A stretch of DNA of 51,800 bases from Collinsella aerofaciens (GCF_015552075.1 NZ_JADNDZ010000026.1:1-51800); one strand, 5' to 3'; shown: positions 41,441 to 49,810, counted from the first letter of the stretch. The notes: generated from the letters alone by a model not told the origin. Program-made: numbers and translations.

Positions 41441-42523
41441 TTACCAGATGCTCGGCCAGAGACCAAGCGGGCCAGCGCCCAGGATGCCAAGGACGAAGAG
41501 CAGGAGAATGCCCTTGGTCGGGGTCCAGCTGTGCTTAGCGAACATGTAGTAAAGCAGCAGCGTAAGCATAAGCGGGACGAGCTTCGGGACGATGGTGTTG
41601 AGGGTGTCGGCAACAGAGAAGTTGACCGGATCCTCGGTAACGGTGCCATAGGTCACGGACTCCATGCCGTTGCCCAGATCGGTGACGCCGCACTCGACAG
41701 CGTTGCCGTCGGCATCGGAAGCGGTAAGGGCGTTGCCGTCCTTATCGGTCATGGCGATGGTACCGGCCTCAGCGGTCTCGGTATCGATGCCCTCCATACC
41801 GGTGAAGTTCTCGGCCTCCTTCTCGGAGACGATCACGGTAGTGGCGGAGAGACCACGGGTGGTGCCGTTGGGGATCTGGAGGTTGATCTGGGTGCCACCC
41901 ATGGTGACGACCAGGCAACCGACGACGAAGACGCCCATGATGGAAGCGGCACGCGTGAAGGCCTGCATGTTGGCGGTCAGAGCGTCAATAGCGCTGGTGC
42001 CAAGCTTGTAGGACCAGTTCATGAGCCAGAAGCGCAGAGCGAACTGGACGACGTTGAAGATCACCAGGAAGATGATCGGTGCAGCGGCGTTGCCGTTGAT
42101 GGCCATGTTGGAGGTGATGCCGGCCGTGATAGGCACGAGCGTCAGCCAGAACAGGGCGTCACCGATACCACCGAGCGGGCCCATTGCGGCGACGCGGACG
42201 GCGCGGATCGTGGGGATGTCAACCTTGTTCTGCTCGAGCGAAAGCACGATGCCCATAACAAAGGTGACAAGGAACGGGTGGGTGTTGAAGAACTCCAGGT
42301 TGTGGCTCATGGAAGCCGCGAGGTCGTTCTTGTTGGTGTGGATCTTCTCCAGACCGGGGATGATGGAGTAAAGCCAGCCAGCGGCCTGCATGCGCTCGTA
42401 GTTGAACGATGCCTGCAGGAAGCAGGAGCGCCAAGCCATCTTGTTGAGGGTCTTCTGGTCGAGCTGCGGAGCAGGAGTGAGATCCTCGTAGTGCTCCGGG
42501 ATCACATACTCATTAGATGCCAT
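41441..42523 (-). CDS. PTS mannose/fructose/sorbose-family EIID component with long insert
   Basis: Membrane subunit that with EIIC forms the sugar channel. 360 residues from the ATG at 42523, which overlaps the EIIC stop by 11 bp and follows GGAGGTGA. The core motifs 'WRSCFLQASFNYERMQAAGW' and GPLGGIGDALFW are intact. Residues about 212-300 form a polar, acidic insert between two membrane segments, making the protein longer than the usual 270-300. The insert is predicted to lie outside the membrane; its role is unknown. Confidence 0.92.
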   Translation of the reverse strand: MASNEYVIPEHYEDLTPAPQLDQKTLNKMAWRSCFLQASFNYERMQAAGWLYSIIPGLEKIHTNKNDLAASMSHNLEFFNTHPFLVTFVMGIVLSLEQNKVDIPTIRAVRVAAMGPLGGIGDALFWLTLVPITAGITSNMAINGNAAAPIIFLVIFNVVQFALRFWLMNWSYKLGTSAIDALTANMQAFTRAASIMGVFVVGCLVVTMGGTQINLQIPNGTTRGLSATTVIVSEKEAENFTGMEGIDTETAEAGTIAMTDKDGNALTASDADGNAVECGVTDLGNGMESVTYGTVTEDPVNFSVADTLNTIVPKLVPLMLTLLLYYMFAKHSWTPTKGILLLFVLGILGAGPLGLWPSIW

Positions 42524-43313
42524 CTTCGAAGTCACCTCCGTCAGAAACAGCTGCACCCTTCAGCTCGGTCTGCTGCTGGAAGTCCCAGAAAGCGATGCCG
42601 AAGCCGATGAGAGCGAGGATGAGCAGAGCAGGGGTTGCCAGCGAATCGTTGGCAACGGTGATGAGCGCGAGGCCAAAGCCCATGAGGAAGAAGCCCCACA
42701 TATCGCGGTTCATCATAACCTTGAGCAGGACGGCGAAGCCGACGAAGCGCATCATGCCGCCTGCAGCGGACAGACCGGTCTGCAGCCAAGTCGGGATGGC
42801 AGAAGCGATGGTCTGACCGATGGTAGCGCCAGCGATGAAGAACAGGGTGACGACGACAGCGAAGATCAGGCCAAGCAGAGCCATGGCGAAGTAGTTCAGG
42901 CGCTCGATGCCCTTGGTGTCCGCGTTGTGAGCCATGTTATCGGCCGTGGACATAAGCGGGGACATAAGCGTGAAGACCAGGGTAACGCCAAGCTGGCCAA
43001 GCAGAGCGAACGGAATGGCGAGGCCGACTGCCGCGTTGGGCTCGAGGCCCGTGGCGATAGCGAGAATGGCTGCCATGATGCCGCCGATGACGGCGTTAGG
43101 CGGCTGAGCGCCTCCGATCGGCATGTTGCCGATCGTCATGAGCTGATAGGTACCACCCACGAGAAGACCGGTGTTGAGGTCGCCAAGGATAAGACCGATG
43201 ACGGCGCCGGTGACGATGGGCTGATAGAGAGACTCGAGGAAGTCAAACTGGTCGATTGCCGCGATGAACGTGACGACGAAGACCAGAGCGATCTGGATGA
43301 TCGAGTATTCCAT
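42513..43313 (-). CDS. PTS mannose/fructose/sorbose-family EIIC component
   Basis: 266 residues with about seven or eight hydrophobic segments; family signatures 'GLILGDLNTGLLVGGTYQLM' and PIGGAQPPNAVIGGI. It forms the sugar-conducting channel with EIID. The GalNAc-like substrate is inferred from agaS and nagA downstream. Gap to the EIIB gene is 90 bp. AAAGGAGGAGC precedes the ATG. Confidence 0.94.
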   Translation of the reverse strand: MEYSIIQIALVFVVTFIAAIDQFDFLESLYQPIVTGAVIGLILGDLNTGLLVGGTYQLMTIGNMPIGGAQPPNAVIGGIMAAILAIATGLEPNAAVGLAIPFALLGQLGVTLVFTLMSPLMSTADNMAHNADTKGIERLNYFAMALLGLIFAVVVTLFFIAGATIGQTIASAIPTWLQTGLSAAGGMMRFVGFAVLLKVMMNRDMWGFFLMGFGLALITVANDSLATPALLILALIGFGIAFWDFQQQTELKGAAVSDGGDFEDGI

Positions 43314-43403
43314 CTTGCTCCTCCTTTCAAAATGAATGTACGCACTTTGGATATCACGTACAGAACGTCAGGGTTTCACTCCTGACAACGTGGATCACGA
43401 GGA

Positions 43404-43886
43404 TTACGAGAAGAGCTTGCTCGTGTCCTCAACAGGCGTGCTCGGAACGCGCCTGATCTCCAACTCCACCCCCAATTCCTGCAGCTCTTTAAACGCAGCG
43501 ACATCCTCGTCGTTAACTGCGACGGAGGTGGCGACTTGGCGCTTTCCTTCCGACATGTGCATGTTGCCGATGTTTACCTTCTTTATAGGCACACCGCCCT
43601 TGACGAGCGTAAGCACGTCTTCCGGTGTTTCGGCCACGATGAAGATCTTCTGGCGCGGGCTCGCCTTGCCAATGACGTCGATGGTCTTCTGCAGGGAGAA
43701 GAAACGCGTAGCGACGCCGGCGGGAGCGGCCATCTTCATGAGGTTCTGGCGCATGGTGTTGGACGCCACGTCGTCGTTGGCGACGAGGATGAGGTTGGAG
43801 CCCAGAGTGGAGTTCCACTGGGTGGCAACCTGACCATGAACCAGTCGGTTATCGATGCGGGTAAGAAGAATGTTGGGTTCTGCCAT
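43404..43886 (-). CDS. PTS mannose/fructose/sorbose-family EIIB component
   Basis: 160-residue cytosolic phosphocarrier. The phosphoacceptor is H17 in RLVHGQV. It passes phosphate from the EIIA encoded at 44204 to the incoming sugar. It is colinear with the orphan protein at 33669 that has Tyr instead. GAAAGGAAGC precedes the ATG; the gene follows yajC by 36 bp. Confidence 0.95.
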   Translation of the reverse strand: MAEPNILLTRIDNRLVHGQVATQWNSTLGSNLILVANDDVASNTMRQNLMKMAAPAGVATRFFSLQKTIDVIGKASPRQKIFIVAETPEDVLTLVKGGVPIKKVNIGNMHMSEGKRQVATSVAVNDEDVAAFKELQELGVELEIRRVPSTPVEDTSKLFS

Positions 43887-43922
43887 GTTGATCAGCTTCC
43901 TTTCGATATTTGCTGACGACAG

Positions 43923-44204
43923 TTACTTGATCTCCTGAATCGCGTAACGCGAAACATCTACGACGGCTCCGGATCGGACTTTGATCTGGACCTTCTCGCC
44001 TTCGATGCCTTTGACGGTTCCGTAGATACCGCCGGCGAAAAGAACCTCCTGACCCGGCTTGAGCTCGGTGTGCAGCTCCTTGAAGTACTTCTGCTTCTTC
44101 TTCATGTTGATTTGCGACCAGATGGTGTAAATCAAGCCCATGATGACAAGCAGGCCTAAAAGGGCGACCGAGGAGCTCAGGACGTTGGCTCCGAAATCGG
44201 CCAT
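43923..44204 (-). CDS. yajC: YajC-like membrane protein in the PTS operon
   Basis: 93 residues: one membrane segment at about 9-30, then a small basic cytosolic domain with ELKPGQEVLFAGGIYGTVKGI, the YajC family signature. YajC normally accompanies SecDF in protein export, yet this copy sits between PTS EIIA and EIIB; its ATG overlaps the EIIA stop by one base. The same association is known for a streptococcal hyaluronate PTS operon. It may help assemble the EIIC/EIID complex, which is inference. Confidence 0.9.
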   Translation of the reverse strand: MADFGANVLSSSVALLGLLVIMGLIYTIWSQINMKKKQKYFKELHTELKPGQEVLFAGGIYGTVKGIEGEKVQIKVRSGAVVDVSRYAIQEIK

Positions 44205-44647
44205 TAGATGCCGTCCTCGTCGCCGAAGATATCCTCTTCCTCGGAGCCGGCAACGGATGCGACCGTCTGGGCGGTGATGCCCGTCTGGCCAACGGTCACG
44301 GCCTGCTCGCCAAGCTCGGCGAGCGTGGCATTGCCGCGGAGGAACAGGAGCTCAATAACCATGGGAAGGTTGGTGCCAGTCAGAACCTCGACGTTGTCGA
44401 CATCCTGGGCAATCATCATCGACTGGTTGAACGGGGTACCACCGAGCAAGTCGGTAAAGACGAGCACGCCATCGCACTCCTCGCGCATGGCGGTAATAGC
44501 GGCGCGGAGATCCTCACCGTAGGATGCGGCCTGATCGCCCTCAAAAGGAACGACGGTAAAAGCAGGCTGGTCGCCGGCAACCATAGCGATAGCGCTTGCA
44601 AGGCCGGGTGCGAACTGTCCATGACCGGTAAGAATAAAGCCAACCAT
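44204..44647 (-). CDS. PTS mannose-family EIIA component
   Basis: 147 residues, with phosphoacceptor H9 in LTGHG and FTDLLGGTPFNQS typical of mannose-family EIIA. It accepts phosphate from HPr. The C-terminus ends in an acidic tail (GSEEEDIFGDEDGI). It is the first gene of the operon EIIA-yajC-EIIB-EIIC-EIID. GAAGGGAAA precedes the ATG. Confidence 0.94.
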   Translation of the reverse strand: MVGFILTGHGQFAPGLASAIAMVAGDQPAFTVVPFEGDQAASYGEDLRAAITAMREECDGVLVFTDLLGGTPFNQSMMIAQDVDNVEVLTGTNLPMVIELLFLRGNATLAELGEQAVTVGQTGITAQTVASVAGSEEEDIFGDEDGI

Positions 44648-44763
44648 TCAAATTTCCCTTCCGAAGGTGTGTACGATCTGAGTCCGATGATTTTCGGAAG
44701 CCAGCGGGCACTTGCCCTTAAAGCTTCTTAGAAAGCGTTCTTTGAAGACCAGTGGTTTCTAAA

Positions 44764-44777
44764 CTGGTAGTAACCAC
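44764..44777. promoter_or_regulatory. GntR-type operator before the PTS operon
   Basis: CTGGTAGTAACCAC, one base different from the agaS site at 40471, 117 bp before the EIIA start. Confidence 0.78.
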
Positions 44778-44850
44778 GTGACGTGTTGTTGTCACTATAT
44801 CACCCCAGAAGAGATCGCTTTCGCTGATTCAAACAGTAAAACGTTTTTGC

Positions 44851-44880
44851 ACCGCTCACGGTGATATTTCGACCGTTTAC
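44851..44880 (+). promoter_or_regulatory. LytTR-like direct-repeat box
   Basis: ACCGCTCAC at 44851 and ACCGTTTAC at 44872, start to start 21 bp. It points away from the PTS genes. Confidence 0.55.
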
Positions 44881-45070
44881 CGCTCGTTAACACTTCTACC
44901 TGCGGTTTTGAAACCGTTTCGAAACGCTTTGGCAAAAGAACGGATCTTTCCCGGTGTCTAAACAACGCAGGGCGGCTAAAAATAGCGTGTAGAAAAATTG
45001 CAGGTCATTGTGAAGATATGTGAATTGGTCTTTTTGACTTAATACCAGTTAGAACCAGTTTTGAGATTAT

Positions 45071-45119
45071 CGGTGAACGGTAGTTTTCGACCGTTCACCG
45101 GTCACTTGCAATCGTTTGC
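45071..45119 (+). promoter_or_regulatory. LytTR-like box with inverted repeat
   Basis: ACCGTTCAC at 45090 and ATCGTTTGC at 45111, start to start 21 bp; the first repeat also pairs with its complement GTGAACGGT at 45073-45081 as an inverted repeat. Confidence 0.5.
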
Positions 45120-45198
45120 AGTTGTTTTCCCAGATGAATTAGGGGAACCCGATGGAGCGCTTGTGCGGGCGCGAGGCCTATCCTATTGATTTCGGCAA

Positions 45199-45238
45199 CA
45201 AAAAGCCCGCTAGAACGTTGTCCGTTCTAGCGGGCTCA
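45199..45238 (-). terminator. Terminator of the SurA-like gene
   Basis: AGCCCGCTAGAACG and its perfect complement around TTGTC, followed by TTTTTGTTG on the minus strand. Confidence 0.92.
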
Positions 45239-45278
45239 ATCAGGTAGATCGGTTAGCGCGCAGTAGTGCAGGCAAACC

Positions 45279-46364
45279 TTACGCAAACAGGCCGTAGATG
45301 CTGATGTTGGCCTTGGCGTAGAGGCCGTTCGCATACTCGGTCCACTTGGAGCTGGCGCTCGAAGCCTGCGAGGAATACTGCTGGTAGGCGGTGTAATAGG
45401 CGGTCATGGCTTGCTTATAGGTAGCGCTATCGGCCGTAAAGGCATCGTCAGCGAAGGCCTTGGCATAGGTGCTGTCGGCATCCTTCCAGGTGCCCTTCTC
45501 GCTATCCCACTCGTCACCGGCAAGGTTGATGATGTAATCGGCGTAGTCCTTGCTCGCGGTCTCCTCGTTGCCGTCAGCAGGCTCGGTCGGGGCGGTCGGC
45601 ATGCTTGCGGAGCTATCGCCCACCTTCTTCTTGTAGAGCTTCTGCAGCGTCGCGGACTGGCGGACGATCTGCTTGGCCTGGTCCTTGGACACGCCGTACT
45701 GCGTGGCCATGGTCTTGTAGTCGGAGGTGCCGATGGAATCCTCGGCATACTGCTTCATTTCCTTGGAAGAGACGGTAATGCCCTCGTCCTCGGCAGCGTC
45801 GAGCAGGATCTTGTTGCGCACGTAGGACAGGATGACGTCGGCAGAGGGAGCGGTGTAGTTGCCATCGCCATCCTTGACGGTGTCGAGGCTGTACTGGCTC
45901 TCAATGGCCTCGCGCGCGGTGATGTCGCTCTTCTTGCCGTTGTAGCTGTAGCTTGCCACGGTCGAATCGAGCTGGTCCTCGGTGAGGGTCGCCGAGCCGA
46001 CGCCCTTGCCGCCAAAACCACCGTTGCCGATAAAGAAGCCGACCACAGCAGCGATCACGACTGCAACCACGAAGGCGGCAATCATCGTCTTCTTGTGCTT
46101 GGATGCATGGTCGTCCACGTCGGAGTCGTTGACCTCATCCTGCTCCTCGGGCATCAGATTCTCGTCGGCGGCATCCGCGGCAATCTGAGCCTCCAGGCGG
46201 GCGTCCTCCTCCTCGGCCGTCGTACCGGCGGCAATGTGCTCGGCAGACGTACCGGCGACCAGGTCGATCTTCTCGTCCTCGTCACCGTCGGGGCCTTCGC
46301 CGCGCTCGATGATCTGGATGCCGTCGATCTCGTCCTTCTCGTCCTTCTTTTGAATCAGACCCAT
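45279..46364 (-). CDS. Membrane-anchored SurA-like chaperone domain protein
   Basis: 361 residues. The first 90 are acidic and cytosolic (many Asp/Glu), then a basic stop-transfer stretch SKHKK and one membrane segment at about 93-113. Outside lies a SurA/trigger-factor-like helical domain ('ILSYVRNKILLDAAEDEGITVSSKEMKQYAE'). No parvulin peptidyl-prolyl isomerase domain is seen. It probably helps fold exported proteins. The long acidic N-terminal tail is unusual. GGAGTAACTGAT precedes the ATG. Confidence 0.8.
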   Translation of the reverse strand: MGLIQKKDEKDEIDGIQIIERGEGPDGDEDEKIDLVAGTSAEHIAAGTTAEEEDARLEAQIAADAADENLMPEEQDEVNDSDVDDHASKHKKTMIAAFVVAVVIAAVVGFFIGNGGFGGKGVGSATLTEDQLDSTVASYSYNGKKSDITAREAIESQYSLDTVKDGDGNYTAPSADVILSYVRNKILLDAAEDEGITVSSKEMKQYAEDSIGTSDYKTMATQYGVSKDQAKQIVRQSATLQKLYKKKVGDSSASMPTAPTEPADGNEETASKDYADYIINLAGDEWDSEKGTWKDADSTYAKAFADDAFTADSATYKQAMTAYYTAYQQYSSQASSASSKWTEYANGLYAKANISIYGLFA

Positions 46365-46490
46365 ATCAGTTACTCCTTGTTAGGAAACATAGTCCGCAAT
46401 AGAATACGCCCGACAGAGCGCCGGGCGTATTGATTCTCAGGTTATACGCAAACACTTAAGTACTATTTAGGCGTTTGCAGTGTGCATGTC

Positions 46491-47576
46491 TTAGGCCAGG
46501 TGCGCGATAACGGCATCGGCAAAGGCCTGCGTGCCCACAGCGCCCTCAACGGAGCCGGTCTGGGCACGACGCACGTCACCGGTAACCTGCTCGCCCTCGT
46601 CAAGCGTGGCAGATACGGCGGCACGAATGCGATTGGCCGCGTCGTTCTCGCCCAGGTGATCGAGCATCATCGCAGCAGAGAGGATCTCGGCCGTGGGGTT
46701 GGCGATATCCTGGCCAGCGATATCGGGCGCGGAGCCGTGCGTCGCCTCAAAGATTGCGCAGTCGGCACCAATGTTGGAGCCGGGGGCCATGCCAAGGCCG
46801 CCCACTAGGCCGGCGCACAGGTCGCTCACGATGTCGCCGTACAGGTTGGGCAGCACCAGGACATCGAAGTCGTTGGGGTTCTGGACCAGGCCCATGCAGG
46901 TGGCGTCGACAATCTTGTCGTTGAACTCGATATCGGGATAGTTGGCGGCCACCTCGCGCGCCACGCGCAGGAACAGGCCATCGGTCGCCTTCATGATGTT
47001 GGCCTTGTGCACGGCCGTCACCTTTTTGCGGCCGCAGCGGCGGGCATACTCAAAGGCATACTCCACAATGCGACGGCTCTTGGCGATGGAGATGGGCTTG
47101 ATCGAGATGGCGGAATCAGCGGCGAAGGTCTTCTGACCCGAGCGCTCGACGAGCTGCGAGAGCTCCTCGACCTCGGCAGCGCCCTCATCGAACTCGATGC
47201 CGGCGTAGAGGTCCTCGGTGTTCTCGCGCACGATGACCAGGTCGACGTCGCGGAAGCGCGAGCCGTCGCCCGGCTGCGACAGGCAGGGGCGCACGCAGGC
47301 GTACAGGTCGAAGTGCTTGCGCAGGGCAACGTTAACGCTGCGGAAACCCGTACCGACCGGCGTGGTGATGGGGCCCTTGATGGCAACCTTGGTCTCGGCG
47401 ACCGCATCGAGCACGTGCTGGGGCAGCGGCGTGCCAAACTCGTCCATGACGCCGGCACCGGCCTCCTGGACGTTCCAGTTGATCTGGACACCGGTGGCCT
47501 CGACCACACGGCGCATGGCCTGCGTAATCTCGGGACCGATACCGTCACCGGGAATCAGGACTACATCGTGCGCCAT
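46491..47576 (-). CDS. icd: Isocitrate dehydrogenase, NAD-type (isocitrate/isopropylmalate family)
   Basis: 361 residues, beginning [20 protein letters not shown]. Substrate residues appear in '[14 protein letters not shown]', the family signature '[19 protein letters not shown]' and the metal/cofactor region [17 protein letters not shown]. These favour isocitrate over isopropylmalate. It oxidatively decarboxylates isocitrate to 2-oxoglutarate, giving a glutamate precursor. The gene is 6 bp downstream of the HEAT-repeat gene. Confidence 0.9.
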   Translation of the reverse strand: MAHDVVLIPGDGIGPEITQAMRRVVEATGVQINWNVQEAGAGVMDEFGTPLPQHVLDAVAETKVAIKGPITTPVGTGFRSVNVALRKHFDLYACVRPCLSQPGDGSRFRDVDLVIVRENTEDLYAGIEFDEGAAEVEELSQLVERSGQKTFAADSAISIKPISIAKSRRIVEYAFEYARRCGRKKVTAVHKANIMKATDGLFLRVAREVAANYPDIEFNDKIVDATCMGLVQNPNDFDVLVLPNLYGDIVSDLCAGLVGGLGMAPGSNIGADCAIFEATHGSAPDIAGQDIANPTAEILSAAMMLDHLGENDAANRIRAAVSATLDEGEQVTGDVRRAQTGSVEGAVGTQAFADAVIAHLA

Positions 47577-47582
47577 AATCTG

Positions 47583-48281
47583 TTACTCCTCGTCTTCGGC
47601 GTCGTCAGATTTTTTAACGCTAGCACGCTTCTTCTTTTTGGAGAGATCAAGGCCAAAACGTTTAACAAGCATTTCGCAAATCTCGCTCGAACGGGCCTTG
47701 AGATAGCTGCCCTTGCCGTTCTCGGCGTCGAACTTAAGACGCAGCGCGAGCTTCTCGGCAACCTCGGCGTCGATCTCGCCCTGGCCAAACTCGTACAGGC
47801 AACCGAGCATATCGCGATACTCAAGGTCGCCGTGGTAGCACTGGATGGCCTCATCCAGGATCGGCCAAGCCTCGCGCGAACGCTCGACGCTCGTGGCACC
47901 CCACGCGCACAGCAGGTGGAAGGCGGCGTAGCGCAGCGTGGAGGAAATCTCGTCGAACAGCGCGGTCTCGGCGCCCTCGAAGGCATCGCCCAGCTGCTCG
48001 GGGCAGGTGGTGGCGAGCGCCGCCAGGGCGTCGAGAGCCTCCCAGCGGGTCTGAGCCTCGGGGCGGTTGAGCGCCTCGATCAGCGCGGGCACGCAGGGCA
48101 CGACGCGCTGCGGGTCGCGCTCAGCCAGCAAATGCAGCACGCGGGCGGCAAACTGGCGGATGCGGCGTGTGGGGCAGCCGAGCTCCTTGACCAGACGGTC
48201 GACGGCGTTCTCGTTCTCCTCTGCCAGCTGAAGCTGTGCCAGCTCCTCGTCGGTGAGCTGTTCTTCCTTGTTTTCTGCCAT
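47583..48281 (-). CDS. HEAT-repeat-like protein
   Basis: 232 residues, acidic, mostly helical. Repeated helical pairs such as 'LVKELGCPTRRIRQFAARVLHLLAERDPQRVVPCVPALIEAL' and 'RWEALDALAALATTCPEQL' suggest four or so HEAT-type repeats, a protein-binding scaffold. The tail is Lys-rich then acidic (LSKKKKRASVKKSDDAEDEE). GAAGAGGTAAC precedes the ATG. It forms an apparent operon with the genes on either side. No enzyme motif is visible and the partner is unknown. Confidence 0.8.
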   Translation of the reverse strand: MAENKEEQLTDEELAQLQLAEENENAVDRLVKELGCPTRRIRQFAARVLHLLAERDPQRVVPCVPALIEALNRPEAQTRWEALDALAALATTCPEQLGDAFEGAETALFDEISSTLRYAAFHLLCAWGATSVERSREAWPILDEAIQCYHGDLEYRDMLGCLYEFGQGEIDAEVAEKLALRLKFDAENGKGSYLKARSSEICEMLVKRFGLDLSKKKKRASVKKSDDAEDEE

Positions 48282-48296
48282 AGTTACCTCTTCTTA

Positions 48297-48725
48297 CTAT
48301 TTCTTAGCGTGCTTGCCAGCACCCTTGCTGTCATCGGTGACCGAGATGAGCTGTCGGTCGGCTGCGCCATTGTGACGCGCACGGCGACGCTCCTCGGCGT
48401 CGCCCGCGTCGGCGGCGGCGCGGTGAGCCTTGTTGACGTTAAAGACCTCGTCGTGCTTGCGCCACGGACCGACGGACTCGCCAAAGCTCATCTTAAGGCC
48501 GGCGATAAAGCCGCCGAGCCAGCCGATCGGCGCAAACTGCACCAGCGGGAACAGCGAAAACACCCAGGTCAGTAGAACGACTGCCGCCGCGCCTGCAAAA
48601 TTGGCAATCCAGTAGTCGCGCTTGGTGATCACGCGCTTTTCGCAGGCCCACTGGCCGCACAAAAAGCCAATGTAGATCGCGAAGAGAAAGAGCACCAGCG
48701 CGAGCACCACGAACGTCCAGCTCAT
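48297..48725 (-). CDS. Small membrane protein of unknown function
   Basis: 142 residues from the ATG at 48725, which follows GGGGAGTAGC. Hydrophobic segments at about 4-24, 41-60 and 65-85, then a charged cytosolic tail of about 55 residues rich in Arg, Ala and Asp, ending GKHAKK. No family is recognised. It starts 5 bp after the oxidoreductase stop codon and ends 15 bp before the HEAT-repeat gene, so is likely cotranscribed with both. Confidence 0.78.
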   Translation of the reverse strand: MSWTFVVLALVLFLFAIYIGFLCGQWACEKRVITKRDYWIANFAGAAAVVLLTWVFSLFPLVQFAPIGWLGGFIAGLKMSFGESVGPWRKHDEVFNVNKAHRAAADAGDAEERRRARHNGAADRQLISVTDDSKGAGKHAKK

Positions 48726-48730
48726 GGGCG

Positions 48731-49810
48731 CTACTCCCCGTGATGGTGGCCGCAGCAGCACTCGTGGCCGTCATCATGGCCGTGGCCGCCGCAGCACTCG
48801 TGATCCTCGCCATGGTGGTGGCCGCAACCGCACTCGTGATCGTCGCCGTGCTCGCCGCAACCGCAGCCGTCCTCGTGAGCACCGTGCTCTTCGGGACGAT
48901 ACTGCGACCAGTCCAGACCGGCGGCGATAGCGTCGGCCTCCTCCTTGTAGAGGACCGTGATGGCCTGGGTGCCCAGCTTGGCGCCGCCGATGGCGTCGAG
49001 CATGTCGTAAAGCGTAAAGGCGACGTCGGCGCCGGGCAGCGCAAGCTCGCGGTCATCGGCGTAGGCGAGCGCCAGACGCAGGTCCTTAATGAAGTGCTCG
49101 ACCATAAAGCCGGGCTTGTAGTCGCCGTCGAGCGCCTTGGGCGCTAGGCTCTCCATAGCGCCGGACTTACCGGTGCCGCCCAGGATCATCTGGCGGGTTT
49201 TCTCCAGATCGAGGCCGCTCAGCTCGGCAAACGCCATGGCGTCTGCCATGCCGACCATGCAGGCGCCCAGCGACACCTGGTTGGCAAGCTTGGCAGCCTG
49301 GCCCTTGCCGGCGCCGTCGAAGCAGCAGATGTTTGCCGCAAAGGTGGAAAGGATATCGCGGACCGGCGCGATGTCGTTCTCGGTAGCGCCCACGATAGCC
49401 GTGAGCGTGCCGGCGATAGCACCCGACTCGCCGCCGGTGACAGGGCAGTCAAACGCCATGCGACCAGAAACCTGGGCGGCCTCGGCAATGTCACGGGCGA
49501 GCTCGGGCGAGCTCGTAGTGAGGTCGATCAGCACCGCGCCGGGCTTAGTGCACGCGAGCAGACCGTCGCCCGCCAGGTAGAGCTCCTCGACCTCGGAGGG
49601 ATAGCCCACCATGGTAAAGACGACATCGGCGTTCGCCGCGGCATCGGCCGGCGTATCTGCCCAGACGGCGCCGCGCTCGATAAGCGCCGCCGCCTTGGAC
49701 TTGGTGCGGTTGTTGACCGTGACGGAATAGCCGGCGTCCAGAATGTGGCCGGCGATGGGGGCACCCATGATTCCGGTGCCAATGAATGCGACGGAGAGCT
49801 TGTTTGCCAT
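48731..49810 (-). CDS. 3-hydroxyisobutyrate dehydrogenase-family oxidoreductase with His/Cys-rich tail
   Basis: 359 residues. The first 300 or so form a beta-hydroxyacid dehydrogenase: NAD(P)-binding 'FIGTGIMGAPIAGHIL' (9-24), substrate region CPVTGGESGA, and catalytic lysine in GKGQAAKLANQ. Likely substrates are tartronate semialdehyde or hydroxyisobutyrate. The last 53 residues are an extra tail with 14 His and 9 Cys in repeats such as HECGCGHHHGE and HECCCGHHHGE, able to bind several metal ions. No family member of normal size (about 295) has this. The metal and its role are unknown. Confidence 0.9.
   Translation of the reverse strand: MANKLSVAFIGTGIMGAPIAGHILDAGYSVTVNNRTKSKAAALIERGAVWADTPADAAANADVVFTMVGYPSEVEELYLAGDGLLACTKPGAVLIDLTTSSPELARDIAEAAQVSGRMAFDCPVTGGESGAIAGTLTAIVGATENDIAPVRDILSTFAANICCFDGAGKGQAAKLANQVSLGACMVGMADAMAFAELSGLDLEKTRQMILGGTGKSGAMESLAPKALDGDYKPGFMVEHFIKDLRLALAYADDRELALPGADVAFTLYDMLDAIGGAKLGTQAITVLYKEEADAIAAGLDWSQYRPEEHGAHEDGCGCGEHGDDHECGCGHHHGEDHECCGGHGHDDGHECCCGHHHGE

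Larger units (their letters stand above)
44648..45198. promoter_or_regulatory. Regulatory region of the amino-sugar PTS operon
   Basis: About 550 bp without a gene. It contains a GntR operator at 44764-44777 (CTGGTAGTAACCAC), a related site at 45044-45059 (ACCAGTTAGAACCAGT), LytTR-like boxes at 44851-44880 and 45090-45119, and a perfect 11-bp inverted repeat CGGTGAACGGT at 45071-45100. The AT-rich stretch near 44990-45070 is unexplained. Confidence 0.7.
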
